From Niallia sp. Man26 (GTDB taxonomy: Bacteria; Bacillota; Bacilli; Bacillales; Cytobacillaceae), in NCBI RefSeq assembly GCF_022049065.2, contig NZ_CP095746.1:168151-232150 (forward strand): 64,000 bases of DNA. Reading direction: 5' to 3'. A model generated the notes under the pieces. That model searched no databases. It was not told the origin of the DNA and saw only the letters and a program-made list of their open reading frames with translations. Below are positions 27,544-37,888 of this stretch, in pieces (position 1 is the stretch's first letter; each line of letters begins with the position of its first letter). Position numbers and translations under genes: made by a program.

Positions 27544-27771
27544 ATGGATTCAAATAAAGTATTAGATGCTAAAGGCTTAGCGTGCCCAATGCCGATTGTA
27601 AAGACAAAAAAAGCAATGGGAGATATTGACACAGGTGAAGTATTAGAAGTCCATACAACGGATAAAGGAGCGCTAAACGATTTAACAGCCTGGGCTAAAT
27701 CGGGAGGACATGATTTATTAAAGCATGAAAACGAAAATGGAGTGTTAAAATTCTGGATTAAAAAGGGTTGA
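27544..27771 (+). CDS. tusA: TusA-family sulfur carrier 2
   Basis: 75 residues, close to the protein at 23806 (same GLACPMPIVKTKKAM and NGVLKFWIKKG). GGAGG precedes the ATG, 23 bp after the dioxygenase. Two near-identical carriers at either end of the cluster suggest a recent duplication or different expression under different operators. Confidence 0.92.
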   Translation: MDSNKVLDAKGLACPMPIVKTKKAMGDIDTGEVLEVHTTDKGALNDLTAWAKSGGHDLLKHENENGVLKFWIKKG

Positions 27772-27775
27772 AAAT

Positions 27776-27803
27776 AAAGGGGACCAATAAGGTTCCCTTT
27801 TTC
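27776..27803 (+). terminator. Terminator or attenuator between tusA2 and tauE
   Basis: AGGGGACC pairs with GGTTCCCT, one G-T pair, followed by TTTTTC. It ends 18 nt before the exporter start, so it may only reduce read-through. Confidence 0.65.
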
Positions 27804-27820
27804 TAAAGAGGTGTAACAAA

Positions 27821-28597
27821 ATGGATATAACTTTTATAGCTACAATTTTTGTTATTGGATTTGTTGGTTCTTTTATTTCTGGGATGTTAGGAATTGGTGG
27901 TGCTATCATCAACTATCCCATGTTACTATATATACCAGTAATGTTAGGCGTAGGACATTTTACAGCACATGAAGTTTCAGGGATTACAGCCATTCAAGTG
28001 TTTTTTGCGACACTCGGAGGTGTTTTAGCCTATCGTAAGGATGGATTTCTAAATAAAAAATTGATTATTTACATGGGAGTAAGCATTTTAACTGGAAGCT
28101 TTATAGGGGGGCTCAGTTCTACTCATATGCCGGAGAATGGAATAAATATTGTTTATGGAATCTTAGCTCTTATTGCCGTTATTATGATGTTTATTCCTAA
28201 AAAAGGGGTTGATGATGTTCATTTTAATCAAGTAAGGTTTAACAAATGGCTTGCATCTTTGTTTGCGTTCATAGTGGGTATAGGTGCGGGTATTGTAGGT
28301 GCAGGAGGAGCATTCCTGTTAGTTCCTATTATGCTAGTAGTCCTAAAAATACCAACAAGAATGACGATTGCATCCTCCTTGGCCATTACATTGATTTCAT
28401 CCATTGGAGCTGTTACTGGAAAAATCGCAACAGGAAATATACCTATACTACCTGCTTTTATTATGGTTGTGGCGAGCTTAATTGCTTCGCCTATAGGTGC
28501 CAACATGGGTAAAAAATTGAATACAAAAGTGTTACAAGGGGCAATGGGTCTATTAATTTTAGCAACAGCAGTGAAGACTTGGTTCTCTATCTTATAA
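27821..28597 (+). CDS. tauE: TauE/SafE-family sulfite (sulfur anion) exporter
   Basis: 258 residues, about eight helices in two repeats: [20 protein letters not shown] near the start and [18 protein letters not shown] in the middle, the paired G-rich motifs of the family. GAGGTG precedes the ATG. In cst operons of Firmicutes a TauE protein removes sulfite or thiosulfate made by the dioxygenase, and this position at the end of the cluster fits. Confidence 0.88.
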   Translation: MDITFIATIFVIGFVGSFISGMLGIGGAIINYPMLLYIPVMLGVGHFTAHEVSGITAIQVFFATLGGVLAYRKDGFLNKKLIIYMGVSILTGSFIGGLSSTHMPENGINIVYGILALIAVIMMFIPKKGVDDVHFNQVRFNKWLASLFAFIVGIGAGIVGAGGAFLLVPIMLVVLKIPTRMTIASSLAITLISSIGAVTGKIATGNIPILPAFIMVVASLIASPIGANMGKKLNTKVLQGAMGLLILATAVKTWFSIL

Positions 28598-28659
28598 ACT
28601 TAATATTGCATAATATTAATGGATTCCATAAATATAATGATACCTGGAAATAGTATTTC

Positions 28660-28686
28660 AAAACTGCAGAAACCTGCAGTTTTTTC
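28660..28686 (+). terminator. Terminator of the CstR regulon
   Basis: AAACTGCAG (28661-28669) pairs with CTGCAGTTT (28674-28682), then TTTTCT. Confidence 0.85.
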
Positions 28687-28883
28687 TATTCAATAGAGGG
28701 TACGAAGAGAAGTTAAGTTTTTAGATAGAACTTTATAAATGTACACCATACATGTGGTTTTTTAGAATTATATTTTAAAATGAAATCTTAGCTGGATTAT
28801 CAACTACACAAATACCCATTCTTAAATAGACAACCTACCCTTAACGGTATCATGCATAAAATAAAAAAAATGGAGGTAAGTAT

Positions 28884-29018
28884 ATGTATCCTTCTGTAAC
28901 AACTGGCCTAAATGGAGTAGTCTATCAAGGATATTCTCATGCACATCACGGTCCTTGGTGGCAACCTTTACATTGCTCTGGTCCTTCCTGTCACGTTCAT
29001 TTTGGTCAAAAAATGTAA
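28884..29018 (+). CDS. His/Cys-rich 44-residue micropeptide, possible metal binder
   Basis: GGAGG lies 7 nt before ATG 28884. The peptide begins MYPSVTTGLNGVVYQGYSHA and continues with HHGPWWQPLHC, SGPSCHVHF and GQKM. It has six histidines (20, 22, 23, 31, 38, 40) and two cysteines (32, 37) within 21 residues, but no membrane helix. It has its own strong ribosome site and a hairpin downstream. I do not recognise it. Ligand density suggests Zn, Cu, Ni or heme binding; that is inference. Alternative: chance frame, made less likely by the ribosome site. Confidence 0.55.
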   Translation: MYPSVTTGLNGVVYQGYSHAHHGPWWQPLHCSGPSCHVHFGQKM

Positions 29019-29097
29019 AACATATCACATCAACCCCCAGTTCAAACGTATTCTTTTCTGAAAGAAATAATAAAGAGTATCTAACAACAAACCAAAA

Positions 29098-29128
29098 GTT
29101 CCAATTCAACAAAAGGATGAATTGGAAC
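29098..29128 (+). terminator. Hairpin downstream of the micropeptide
   Basis: GTTCCAATTCA (29098-29108) pairs perfectly with TGAATTGGAAC (29118-29128). A T-run follows after ten bases. Confidence 0.7.
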
Positions 29129-29256
29129 GAACTCCGATTTTTTTTATTTTTTATTGGGTTAAAAATAAAATAAAAGGATATGTGATATAGGGGAATAAAT
29201 GGATTATTTCTAAACCTGTAAAAATTCTCAGTTAAACTTTTCAAGATCCTAGCACT

Positions 29257-29661
29257 TTAAAACTTTATCAATAAGAAATAAATTATAACCATAATTATTA
29301 AAATAATCATAAAAGTGGAAACCATATTTACTTTAATATTTGAAGGATTGAACCTTTCCTCATAAATTTGAAGTTTATTTTTAGAATAATTTTTTGTTGC
29401 TAATAGAATGACTGCAATTCCAAGAATACATGCGAAAATACCTAAAATAACACTGAACATATCTATAATTAGATTTCTTCTAACACCAATTGTAAAATGC
29501 AAACTTGTTGTTAAAAAACCTATTCCAACAATTGAAACTACTGTTCTTATCCATGCCAAATATGTTCTTTCATTCGCTAAATGCTGTTGAGCATACTTTA
29601 GTTGATTATGTTTATTTATAAAGGGGTCTTGATCTTGCCTACCTTTTCGTTTGTTATTCAT
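29257..29661 (-). CDS. DUF202 (YidH-like) membrane protein
   Basis: 134 residues with LKYAQQHLANERTYLAWIRT, the signature of DUF202, followed by three hydrophobic helices. DUF202 proteins are small inner-membrane proteins of unknown role. Its start is 5 bp after the lgt stop, so the two genes are coupled in one operon. Confidence 0.85.
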   Translation of the reverse strand: MNNKRKGRQDQDPFINKHNQLKYAQQHLANERTYLAWIRTVVSIVGIGFLTTSLHFTIGVRRNLIIDMFSVILGIFACILGIAVILLATKNYSKNKLQIYEERFNPSNIKVNMVSTFMIILIIMVIIYFLLIKF

Positions 29662-29665
29662 ATAA

Positions 29666-30463
29666 TCAACCTGAAGTTTGAATTTTTCTTCTTCGGTATA
29701 AAAATAAGATTATACTAATTCCAATTAATATTAAAGAAACCACTTGGGCAATGCGCAGGTTCGATGTCAACATTAAACTATCTGTTCGTAAACCTTCAAC
29801 GTAAAATCTTCCAATTGAATACCACACAAGATAACTTAAAAATAACTCGCCATTCTTCAAATTCAACTTTCTAAGTACATAGAACAAAATAACAAATCCT
29901 AAAAGGTCCCAAGAAGATTCATATAGAAAGGTAGGTACATAATAATTTCCATCAATAAACATTTGATTAATAATAAAATTTGGAAGATAAATACTTTCTA
30001 AAAAGGCCCTTGTAGTTTCCCCACCGTGCGCCTCTTGATTCATAAAATTTCCCCATCGACCAATTGCTTGTCCAAGAATTAAACTTGGCGCAACAATATC
30101 AGTAAGTTTCCAAAAAGAAAGTTTTTTCGTTCTTGTGAATATGATTGCAGTTAAAACAGCACCAATTAACGCTCCATGTATGGCAATTCCACCTTGCCAT
30201 ATAGCAATAATTTGCGAAGGATTTTGAGAATAATAATCCCATTCAAATGCAATATAATAAATTCGCGCACAAATGATTGCAACTGGGGCGGCGATCATAA
30301 TGAAATCAGTTATAATTTCTTTATCCCATCCTAAACGATTTGCTTCTCGTGTTGCTATCCATAAACCTAGAATAATACCACAGGCAATTATAATACCGTA
30401 CCAATGAACGGAAATCGGTCCAAGTTCAAATGCAATTGGGTTTAATGTTTGTACATCGTTCAT
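29666..30463 (-). CDS. lgt: Prolipoprotein diacylglyceryl transferase
   Basis: 265 residues from ATG 30463, which has GGAGG 10 nt upstream; the longer frame from 30478 lacks support. Seven helices. The Lgt signature [14 protein letters not shown] carries the essential Arg and Asn, and [16 protein letters not shown] is the usual first helix region. Transfers diacylglycerol to the lipobox cysteine of prolipoproteins. Bacilli already have a chromosomal lgt, so a second copy linked to DUF202 in an accessory region is a transferred paralogue. Confidence 0.93.
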   Translation of the reverse strand: MNDVQTLNPIAFELGPISVHWYGIIIACGIILGLWIATREANRLGWDKEIITDFIMIAAPVAIICARIYYIAFEWDYYSQNPSQIIAIWQGGIAIHGALIGAVLTAIIFTRTKKLSFWKLTDIVAPSLILGQAIGRWGNFMNQEAHGGETTRAFLESIYLPNFIINQMFIDGNYYVPTFLYESSWDLLGFVILFYVLRKLNLKNGELFLSYLVWYSIGRFYVEGLRTDSLMLTSNLRIAQVVSLILIGISIILFLYRRRKIQTSG

Positions 30464-30893
30464 ACTTAACACCTCCAAAAGTTATACTTTCCTTATCAAT
30501 AATAACATAATTATTACCTATAAAAAAATGAACTTTCCCGTTCCTCAATAAATAAAGACACGTTCACTTTAAAAAATACTAGACACACAATTTCTGTAAA
30601 GAATAGACTCACATTTAGTAAAAGTTATTCCTTGTAAATCTAGAAGAAAAGTATCTAGGAGCTTCGCTTTCCCCATACACATTATTAATTTCTAAGACTC
30701 AGCAATAAAAAATCCAATTACCATTTTACAATCGATAGTCCTAGTGCATATCGACCGTATTTCCTACTTCTTGCTTAATCTATACTATAAAAGCGATTGA
30801 ACACTTGTTTTTTAGTAACATGATTCAATATATAACTACAAATCTCTAAATATTAAAGAAGTACTCTTTGGTCACTTAAAAATCCCACAAAAG
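30464..30893. other. Intergenic, no gene seen
   Basis: AT-rich and without a frame, hairpin or repeat of note. Confidence 0.5.
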
Positions 30894-31043
30894 GTCAATA
30901 GGGAGTATCCATTAGTTGTAAATGATCTATTTGGTGGGGAGATATTAAAAACTAAAGTATTAGGATGTTGGCATTATTATAACCGCATAAATGGGTTTTG
31001 TTATGGCATTACATCGACTCAGTATAAAGCACCCTGCCATTAG
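30894..31043 (+). pseudogene. YunG-like protein fragment
   Basis: The frame reads EYPLVVNDLFGGEILKTKVL then GCWHYYNRINGFCYGITS, matching the central part of the YunG family (usually VVNDLFGGEIL followed by HYYNRI and YDFT). N- and C-terminal parts are missing. A relic. Confidence 0.65.
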
Positions 31044-31349
31044 TTAGTTATGCTGACTAGAAGAGAAGAAGTGTTATTCAATAAATAACTACCTAAAGAA
31101 TGGAGTTCAAAAATTATTAAAAATTAGTAATTTATATTCTCTTCTCTTCAAACAAAAAAACTACCCAACTTAATATCAGGTAGCCAAATGAAATGAACAA
31201 ATATACAATATATTCAATTTTGTGAATATGTGCTAGTTACTGTACAAACTTATATTTTTGAAAAATACGGGGTACGGAAGCGATTCGTAGGTTGAGGGGT
31301 CATTATGGAAATAACGGAGAATCAGATAAAACCTATTGCCAAGTATTCA

Positions 31350-32800
31350 GGATACTATTTATCCTCTGTTTAAAATTAATCTGACGGAGAAAGACTTGGA
31401 AGAAGTGTACACCCCAACAGTAAGTGTAATCAAATGGGCAGAGGTTAAGTCTAAAGGAACCTTATAGCAATTAGCATTACTCGTTTTAATCAAAACTGTA
31501 CAGAAGCTTGGATTTTTTATCCAGATGATCAATGTTCCGGAAGCGATTGCTATGCATATTGCGAAAAAGGCACGCTTGCTTTGCCAGCCGTAGAAGAGTG
31601 GAAGACGTATATTGAAACGAGAACGGCCACGCCATTTTCTCTTTGTTCGAGATTATCTTCAGATTCGCCCGTTTGATCATCTGGCCCAACAAATGTCGGT
31701 TCATACAATGACCAATTTAACATTTAGCAAAGATGATCCGACCGACTTAATCAATGCTGCAATTGAGGAATTAATCTGTCAACGATACGAATTATCTGTC
31801 TATAATACTTAAAAAAATACAGCTAATGACGTTAGAAATAAATACTATCGTGCCATCTATCATCAGATAGACCATGCACTAAATGATGAATTAGACAGCG
31901 AAGTAGAACGATACATTATAAATGCCTTTTTTCTATGGATATAATTTAGGACCAACTCAAAAGGCCCGATTCATAGGAAGTTTAGATAGAAAACAAATAG
32001 CATGGATTAATCAGTGTCATGTAACAATTAAACTTAGACAAAGCCATTCAATATATTATCAATGCCTATAACCAATTCAATCTTCCAAAAATCGGGGGTG
32101 ATGGAAGGAGAGCTTCAGCCGACAGTTGGCGGATTCAAATGGGATTTATATGAGCAAACCTTCTATCCGAAACCATATTCTTTATGGAGGATATTGTGGT
32201 ATTGGCTATTATGACGTTTCCGATACCTATAGCTTTGTTCAGCAATTTTATTTCCTTGTGGAGTATGGGAAGGAATCCATATTTTAGACATTTTGATGAA
32301 TGATAAAGCCGATATTCAACCCGAAATTCTCCTTCCGATACTCAGGGACATAGTACAACAGTCTTTGGGCTTTCTTCTTTACTAGGTATTCAGCTGTTGC
32401 CTAGGATTCGAAATTGGAAAGATTTAAAATTATTCCGTCCTTGTAAAGAAGAGATCTATGAGCATATTGATGAACTTTTTTAAGGAGAAATCGATTTGGA
32501 TCTCATTGAGACTCATTATCCAGATATGATTAGAGTAGCTATGTCAATCCAGTCAGGTAAAATTACTCCATCTACCATTCTCAAGTAAACTAGGGACATA
32601 CAGTAAAAAGAACAAGCTGTATCAGGCGTTTCATGAGCTTGGAAGAGTGATACGAACCATGTTTTTATTAAAATATATGGCTGACGATGAACTGAGAGGA
32701 ACTATTCAAGCTGCTACCTATAAAAGTGAAGCCTTTAATGGGTTTAGCAAGTGGATCTTCTTTGGTGGTGAAGGGATTAATGCTGAAAATGGGCGCTAGA
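31350..32800 (+). pseudogene. Tn3-family transposase TnpA, heavily decayed
   Basis: Pieces in three plus-strand frames follow TnpA order: INLTEKDLEEVYTPTVSVIK, PEAIAMHIAKKARL, RHFLFVRDYLQIRPFD, later FFYGYNLGPTQKARFIGSLD, RKQIAWINQCHV, GRRASADSWRIQMG, then LGRVIRTMFLLKYMADDELR and KSEAFNGFSKWIFFGGEGIN. The last is a highly conserved C-terminal block. Many stops and frameshifts, so inactive. No 38-bp inverted repeats or matching resolvase are recognisable near it. Confidence 0.88.
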
Positions 32801-32939
32801 CTACATGATTTTTTAAGGGCAATACTCGAAAATACAGGCTTATCAATACATGACCTAGTTTTGCCCTTTATTAAAAGGGAAGAATAGATTTGTATTAAAA
32901 AATCTATTCCATAATTCATTAATTGTCAAAAAAAAGAAT

Positions 32940-32972
32940 GCTTGGGGTTTATATAGACCCCTAAGCGTTTTA
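32940..32972 (+). terminator. Hairpin after the Tn3 relic
   Basis: GCTTGGGGT pairs with ACCCCTAAGC, with one unpaired base, then GTTTT. Confidence 0.5.
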
Positions 32973-33191
32973 ACTTATAAAGATGCTTTTTTTAAGGCTA
33001 GGTTAAAGTTTTTGGTTGATTTCGTATAAAACAACAACTTTCGTCCCGTTTGTTCCAAAAGAATAGATTTCTACATTAATACGAATGCTGCCATATTAGT
33101 TACAATAAAAAAAAATGAGTTGCTAATCGCAACTCGGAATCTTCTTACGTCAGTTAAAGAAGGTATTATTTACCCACGGTAATAAAAAATT

Positions 33192-33386
33192 TTAGACCTG
33201 TAGGCTTTTATATGGTTCATCATACTCTTTAAAAATCAACCGAATTCGAGTCATATCATCAGGCAAAGGAGGTGATACAATATAGTCAAGTGACATATGT
33301 CCGCCAGAACCTAACCCTCCTTCATATCTGCATTCATATTCATTCTCTTTGTCCTCAACTGTATAAAACAAACAAGGAAACCTTCA
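33192..33386 (-). pseudogene. C-terminal fragment of an unrecognised protein
   Basis: A minus-strand open stretch without a start: YTVEDKENEYECRYEGGLGS, then GGHMSLDYIVSPPLPDDMTR, ending DEPYKSLQV. The regular composition and proline pattern look like a real protein tail. I do not recognise the family. Confidence 0.4.
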
Positions 33387-33409
33387 CGTATGCGAAGGTA
33401 AGCGGTTAA

Positions 33410-33904
33410 TCAATCAGTTTTTCTTAGTTGCTTAGAAGCCACTACTCTAATAAGTATCATAGTAAATCGAACAAATAAAAAGGTTGCTGCAATGGAAAAG
33501 AAACTATGTAAGGAAGTCCAAGATTTTTTATATTTAATTAAATTTGTTTTCCTTTCAATCCAATGTTCAGCAACGGCAGATGGAAAACTAAATAAAAAGC
33601 ATTTAATAAATATGTCTAATATATTTGAATTTTTAGTTGCTTGGTTGAAATAAATGCAGGTCACAGGAAAAAGAAGATAACTAAATAAAACACTAATATC
33701 AAAAGTTTTTAATGTTTTTACTGGGTATTTTAAATATCCCTTTTTCACTAAAAGATTATCTAAAATGGAGGCGATATAACTTTTTAATAAGAAAATAATT
33801 AGCCAATCTTTTAATGGCGGTTTTCGAAGTATGTTAAGAAAAGCCACTATAGATATAATAAAAAATGTTCGTAATAGGATTTTTTCCTGCTTCCTTTTCT
33901 TCAT
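33410..33904 (-). CDS. CBO0543-family membrane protein
   Basis: 164 residues, AGGAGG 6 nt before the ATG, four or five hydrophobic segments. The stretch WLIIFLLKSYIASILDNLLV and the conserved EHWIERKTNLIKYKK near the end fit the CBO0543 family of spore-formers, function unknown. It stands alone, in the orientation of ktrB. Confidence 0.7.
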   Translation of the reverse strand: MKKRKQEKILLRTFFIISIVAFLNILRKPPLKDWLIIFLLKSYIASILDNLLVKKGYLKYPVKTLKTFDISVLFSYLLFPVTCIYFNQATKNSNILDIFIKCFLFSFPSAVAEHWIERKTNLIKYKKSWTSLHSFFSIAATFLFVRFTMILIRVVASKQLRKTD

Positions 33905-34436
33905 CCTTAATCCTCCTATATTTTTTATTAATTTAACCTAAATAGGAGAAGTTATTATGAGTTTATTTATGATTAACTAAATCAGTAATTTGTTGGTACC
34001 TTAACACTATTTAGATTCTACTTTCCAAGAGCGTAGAAAAAAATAGGCTGGAGGCAAACAATTGAAAAACCTAGTAATATAATATGCAGCATGTCCTTTT
34101 GTTGACATATCAAAAAAGATATTTACTTGAATGAAAAAAACAGGTTTATATTTAAATGAGAGTTATAAAACTTTTAAACAGCAACTTTTTCGGTTAAAAG
34201 GGGGCTTTTCTTTGAAATCCATATTTCCACCTATAATATTCAGTGTGTGAATACCTCCTTAGATTTCTATACATTAGTCTATATATAATGGGATTCTATA
34301 CACTGTAAGAGATAGGACTAAATGATTTTCGCCTTATTTATGTAGCAAGGCCGTTTAATTTCATTGTAATCTTTCACAAAATATAAATAATCCTCCTTAG
34401 TAGGAAGATTATTATAAGAGTATGTAGTATGGAATT
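33905..34436. other. Intergenic, no gene; ktrB terminator at its right edge
   Basis: AATAATCCTCC (34387-34396) pairs with GGAAGATTATT (34403-34413), about 25 nt past the ktrB stop; it probably ends that transcript. The rest shows only short A/T-rich hairpins. Confidence 0.5.
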
Positions 34437-35801
34437 TTAACCAATCATAATTTTTTCTTCTGCGTATTTATAAGGTAATTTATTATGTTTTTTGGCTAAT
34501 GCAAAGGCTATTGTCAATGGCCCAACTCGTCCAATGAACATTAGAAGGGAAATAACAATTTTGCCAACGGGACTTAAATCAGGGGTTATTCCTAATGACA
34601 TGCCTACAGTTGCAAAAGCGGAAATTACTTCAAATAGGATTACATTTAATGGTGCATCTTCTGTAATGGTTAAAATAAACAAAATAAATGAAACGATACC
34701 TATAGAATATACTGTTATAGCGAAAGCCCTATATACTAAATCTTTGGGAATACGTCTTTCCATTATGTTTATATCATCATTTCCCCGAATTAAGTTCCAG
34801 ACGGCAAGAAGAATGATAATAAATGTTGTCACTTTAATTCCTCCAGCAGTTCCACCTGAACCTCCACCAATAAACATTAAAATCATCGTAATAAACTGAG
34901 TGCTCAGTGTTAATTCAGGCATATTTAAACTGTTAAACCCAGCAGTTCTTGGGACTACTGCATGAAAATAAGCTCCTAAAAATTTATCTTTTAGAGATAG
35001 GGGACCCAATGTTCCAGGATTATTAAATTCTAATACAAATATAAGAATTGTAGGAAGAATGATAAGAAAGGCTGTGATCCATAAGACTAATTTTGAATGT
35101 AAGGAAAGCTTTCCTGAAAACCTTCTTTTCCAAATATCTAATATAACCGTGTAGCCCAGACCTCCAATGAGTAATAAAGAAGTTAGAATAAAAACTACAG
35201 TAAAGTCACCGGCATAGCCAGTGATACTACGATAATCTCCCATAATATCAAATCCTGCGTTATTAAAGGCCGAAATAGAGTGAAATATACCATAATAGAT
35301 AGAAGTTGGGAAACCAAAATCAGCAGACCAACGAATTGCTAAGAACAAAGCACCAATTGCCTCGAATAGTAAGGTAAAAAGGAGGATGAATTTTACTAGT
35401 CGTACCATACCTTCCAGTGAAAGCTGATTTAAAGATTCTTGAATGATCAATCTTCCTTTTAATCCAATATTCTTACCAAGGAATATAGCGATGACAACTC
35501 CAATGGTCATGAATCCCAATCCACCAGTTTGGATTAAAAATAAAAGAACACATTGACCAAATACTGTAAAAGTCGTACCAGTATCAACTACAACTAATCC
35601 AGTAACACAAACGGCAGAAGTTGCTTCAAATATAGCATCAATAAAAGAAAGTTCATATCCATCATTTGTTGATATAGGCAACATGAGGAGAAATGCACCC
35701 ACAAAGATAAGAGAAAGGAATCCAATGGATAATACTTGTGCAGGATTAAACTTCAAGAAACTCCCAATAATATTTATACCTTCCGGTTTAGTTATTTTCA
35801 C
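34437..35801 (-). CDS. ktrB: Ktr/Trk-family potassium transporter membrane subunit
   Basis: 454 residues from a GTG start with GGAGG 7 nt upstream. Four pore-loop repeats of the TrkH/KtrB superfamily are visible: FEATSAVCVTGLVVVDTGT, HSISAFNNAGFDIMGDY, FHAVVPRTAGFNSLNM, and VISAFATVGMSLGITPDL with selectivity glycines. Na+-coupled K+ uptake, normally with a KtrA/C RCK partner. No RCK gene lies nearby, so it would rely on a chromosomal one, as KtrD does. Divergent from the dead kimA, another K+ transporter. Confidence 0.9.
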   Translation of the reverse strand: MKITKPEGINIIGSFLKFNPAQVLSIGFLSLIFVGAFLLMLPISTNDGYELSFIDAIFEATSAVCVTGLVVVDTGTTFTVFGQCVLLFLIQTGGLGFMTIGVVIAIFLGKNIGLKGRLIIQESLNQLSLEGMVRLVKFILLFTLLFEAIGALFLAIRWSADFGFPTSIYYGIFHSISAFNNAGFDIMGDYRSITGYAGDFTVVFILTSLLLIGGLGYTVILDIWKRRFSGKLSLHSKLVLWITAFLIILPTILIFVLEFNNPGTLGPLSLKDKFLGAYFHAVVPRTAGFNSLNMPELTLSTQFITMILMFIGGGSGGTAGGIKVTTFIIILLAVWNLIRGNDDINIMERRIPKDLVYRAFAITVYSIGIVSFILFILTITEDAPLNVILFEVISAFATVGMSLGITPDLSPVGKIVISLLMFIGRVGPLTIAFALAKKHNKLPYKYAEEKIMIG

Positions 35802-35995
35802 AATTATCCTCCAATTATTAATTATCAGTATTCAAGTGAATTTTACACTTATTTTTTATTTACAACAAATAGATTTTTAATGATTTAACTAGATCTTGGA
35901 ATCTTATTCTTTACTTTATGGATGTTAATATATCACAAAAAAATAATTGACTATATTATTTTTTTGCTTCTAAGTTTTAAATGAGTAGAACTGAA

Positions 35996-36033
35996 CTGTA
36001 AATAGTCTTTTTTCTAAAAACGACTATTTACAG
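35996..36033. promoter_or_regulatory. 12-bp perfect inverted repeat between ktrB and kimA
   Basis: CTGTAAATAGTC (35996-36007) pairs with GACTATTTACAG (36022-36033), loop of 14. No T-run follows on the plus strand, so it is not a simple plus-strand terminator. Operator or RNA hairpin in the kimA leader are both possible. Confidence 0.55.
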
Positions 36034-36137
36034 TATCTTTATGCAGTAGTATGATAAACAAGTTTCCTTGCAACAATACGTGTTGTTTTATTAGTTAAGG
36101 GGACTATAATAACTGAATAATAATTTAGAGGTGTAAA

Positions 36138-37789
36138 ATGATTTCGCTAAAGAGATTATTAATTGGAAGACCATTAAAATCGAATGCATTAGGAGAGCAA
36201 AGAATCAACAAGAAAAAGGCATTGGCCATACTCTCATCCGATGCTTTATCTTCCGTGGCTTATGGACCGGAACAGATATTATTAGTATTAGTAACGTTAG
36301 GTACGGCAGCCTATTGGTATTCTTTGCCCATTGCTTTGGGCGTACTAGTTTTACTAACTGCTTTAATATTATCTTACCGTCAGATCATTTTTGCTTATCC
36401 ACATGGTGGAGGCGCATACGTTGTATCAAAAAATAATCTAGGAACTAATGTCGGATTGGTTGCTGGTAGTTCTTTGTTAGTTGATTATATTTTAACTGTT
36501 GCTGTAAGTGTCTCTGCTGGAACAGATGCTATTACATCAGCTTTACTAAGTATCAGAGCAATTACATTCACCAATTGGTACTCCCATTCAAGGGGTAACT
36601 TTATTCTTGCTCCTTAGAGCATTTGCTTCTAGTAGCTCGGCATTAAACAGGTGTCGAGGCCATTTCAAATGCAATACCTAATTTTAAAGAACCGGCACCT
36701 AATAATGCTGCTAAAACGCTAATAGCGATGGGTGTGTTACTAGCCATTTTATTTACTGGAATTGTTTCTCTAGCCTATTTTTAAGGAGTTTCTCCACGTG
36801 AAGATGTAACAGTGGTCTCCCAAATTGCAGAAGAAATATTCGGTAGAAACGGAATGTATTATTTTGTTCAAGGTACAACGGCACTTATTCTTATTTTAGC
36901 AGCTAATACAGGGTATACGGCATTCCCGTTATTAGCAGTAAACTTAGCAAAAGATAAGTTTATTCCTAGAATGTTTACCATTAGAGGAGATCGTCTAGGT
37001 TATTCAAATGGTATTTTGTTTTTAGCTTTCTTTTCCATTATCCTGATTATTGTATTTGAAGGAAAAACAGAGTCACTCATTCCTTTATATGCGGTAGGAG
37101 TATTCATTCCGTTTACTTTATCCCAAACAGGGATGGTCCTTAAATGGTTGCGAGAAAAACCAGAAGGGTAGAAAGGGAAACTTATTATTAATGCATTGGG
37201 TGCTATTATTTGCTTCATAGTGACCATGATGTTCTTCCTTACAAAGTTCCCACAAGTATGGCCTGTATTGGTATTCGTTCCGGTTATTGTGTATGTGTTT
37301 TATAAGATAAAAAAACATTATGATTCTGTAGGAGAACAATTGCGAATTACTGACTTAGCTGAAGTGAAAGATATATCAGGCAATGTTATAGTTGTACCAG
37401 TTGCAGGTATTACTCGTGTTGTGAACAATTCTCTTGCCTATGCAAAATCGTTAAATCCTGATAAATTAATTGCTGTTTATGTGGCGTTTAGCCGTGAGGA
37501 TGAGAAGAGATTTGAAGAGAAGTGGAATCAATGGCAACCGGATGTCCGTCTTGTTACCTTACATTCCCAATATCGAAGTATTATCCAGCCTTTAACTAAA
37601 TTTATTGATACGGTGGAATATAAAGCAGGAGAGTCAGATTATCGAGTAACAGTAGTTATACCACAGTTTGTACTACGAAAAGGATGGCATAATATTTTGC
37701 ATAACCAGTCTAGCTTGTTAATTAGGACCTTCCTTCTATATAAAAGAAATGTTATTGTTTCAACGGTACCTTACCATTTTAAAGAATAA
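36138..37789 (+). pseudogene. kimA: KimA-type high-affinity potassium transporter, broken
   Basis: The three frames together follow Bacillus KimA (YdaO) closely: GEQRINKKKALAILSSDALS, FAYPHGGGAYVVSKNNLGTN, then MFTIRGDRLGYSNGILFLAF and the cytosolic C-terminus ending STVPYHFKE. Lesions: loss of about 60 codons with a frame change near 36580-36660, a stop at 36783 and a stop at 37169. KimA is a K+/H+ symporter controlled by c-di-AMP. No ydaO-type riboswitch is evident upstream, only the inverted repeat. Inactive. Confidence 0.9.
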
Positions 37790-37797
37790 TCTATAAG

Positions 37798-37830
37798 AAA
37801 AAAGATACCTAAAAAGGGTATCTTTTTTTT
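37798..37830 (+). terminator. Terminator of kimA
   Basis: AAAAGATACC pairs with GGTATCTTTT, loop AAAAAG-like, followed by eight T residues. Confidence 0.88.
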
Positions 37831-37888
37831 AGGATAATAAATCCAATTATTCACAAACTAGTAGAAATACAACCTGAGGAGCAAAGGT

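Noticed and set aside
28246..28512. Cysteine/tyrosine-rich frame within tauE
   Set aside because: Out-of-frame reading of glycine and hydrophobic codons of the exporter; no ribosome site.
36034..36137. c-di-AMP (ydaO-type) riboswitch in front of kimA
   Set aside because: The leader is too short and lacks the conserved aptamer blocks; only a simple inverted repeat is present.
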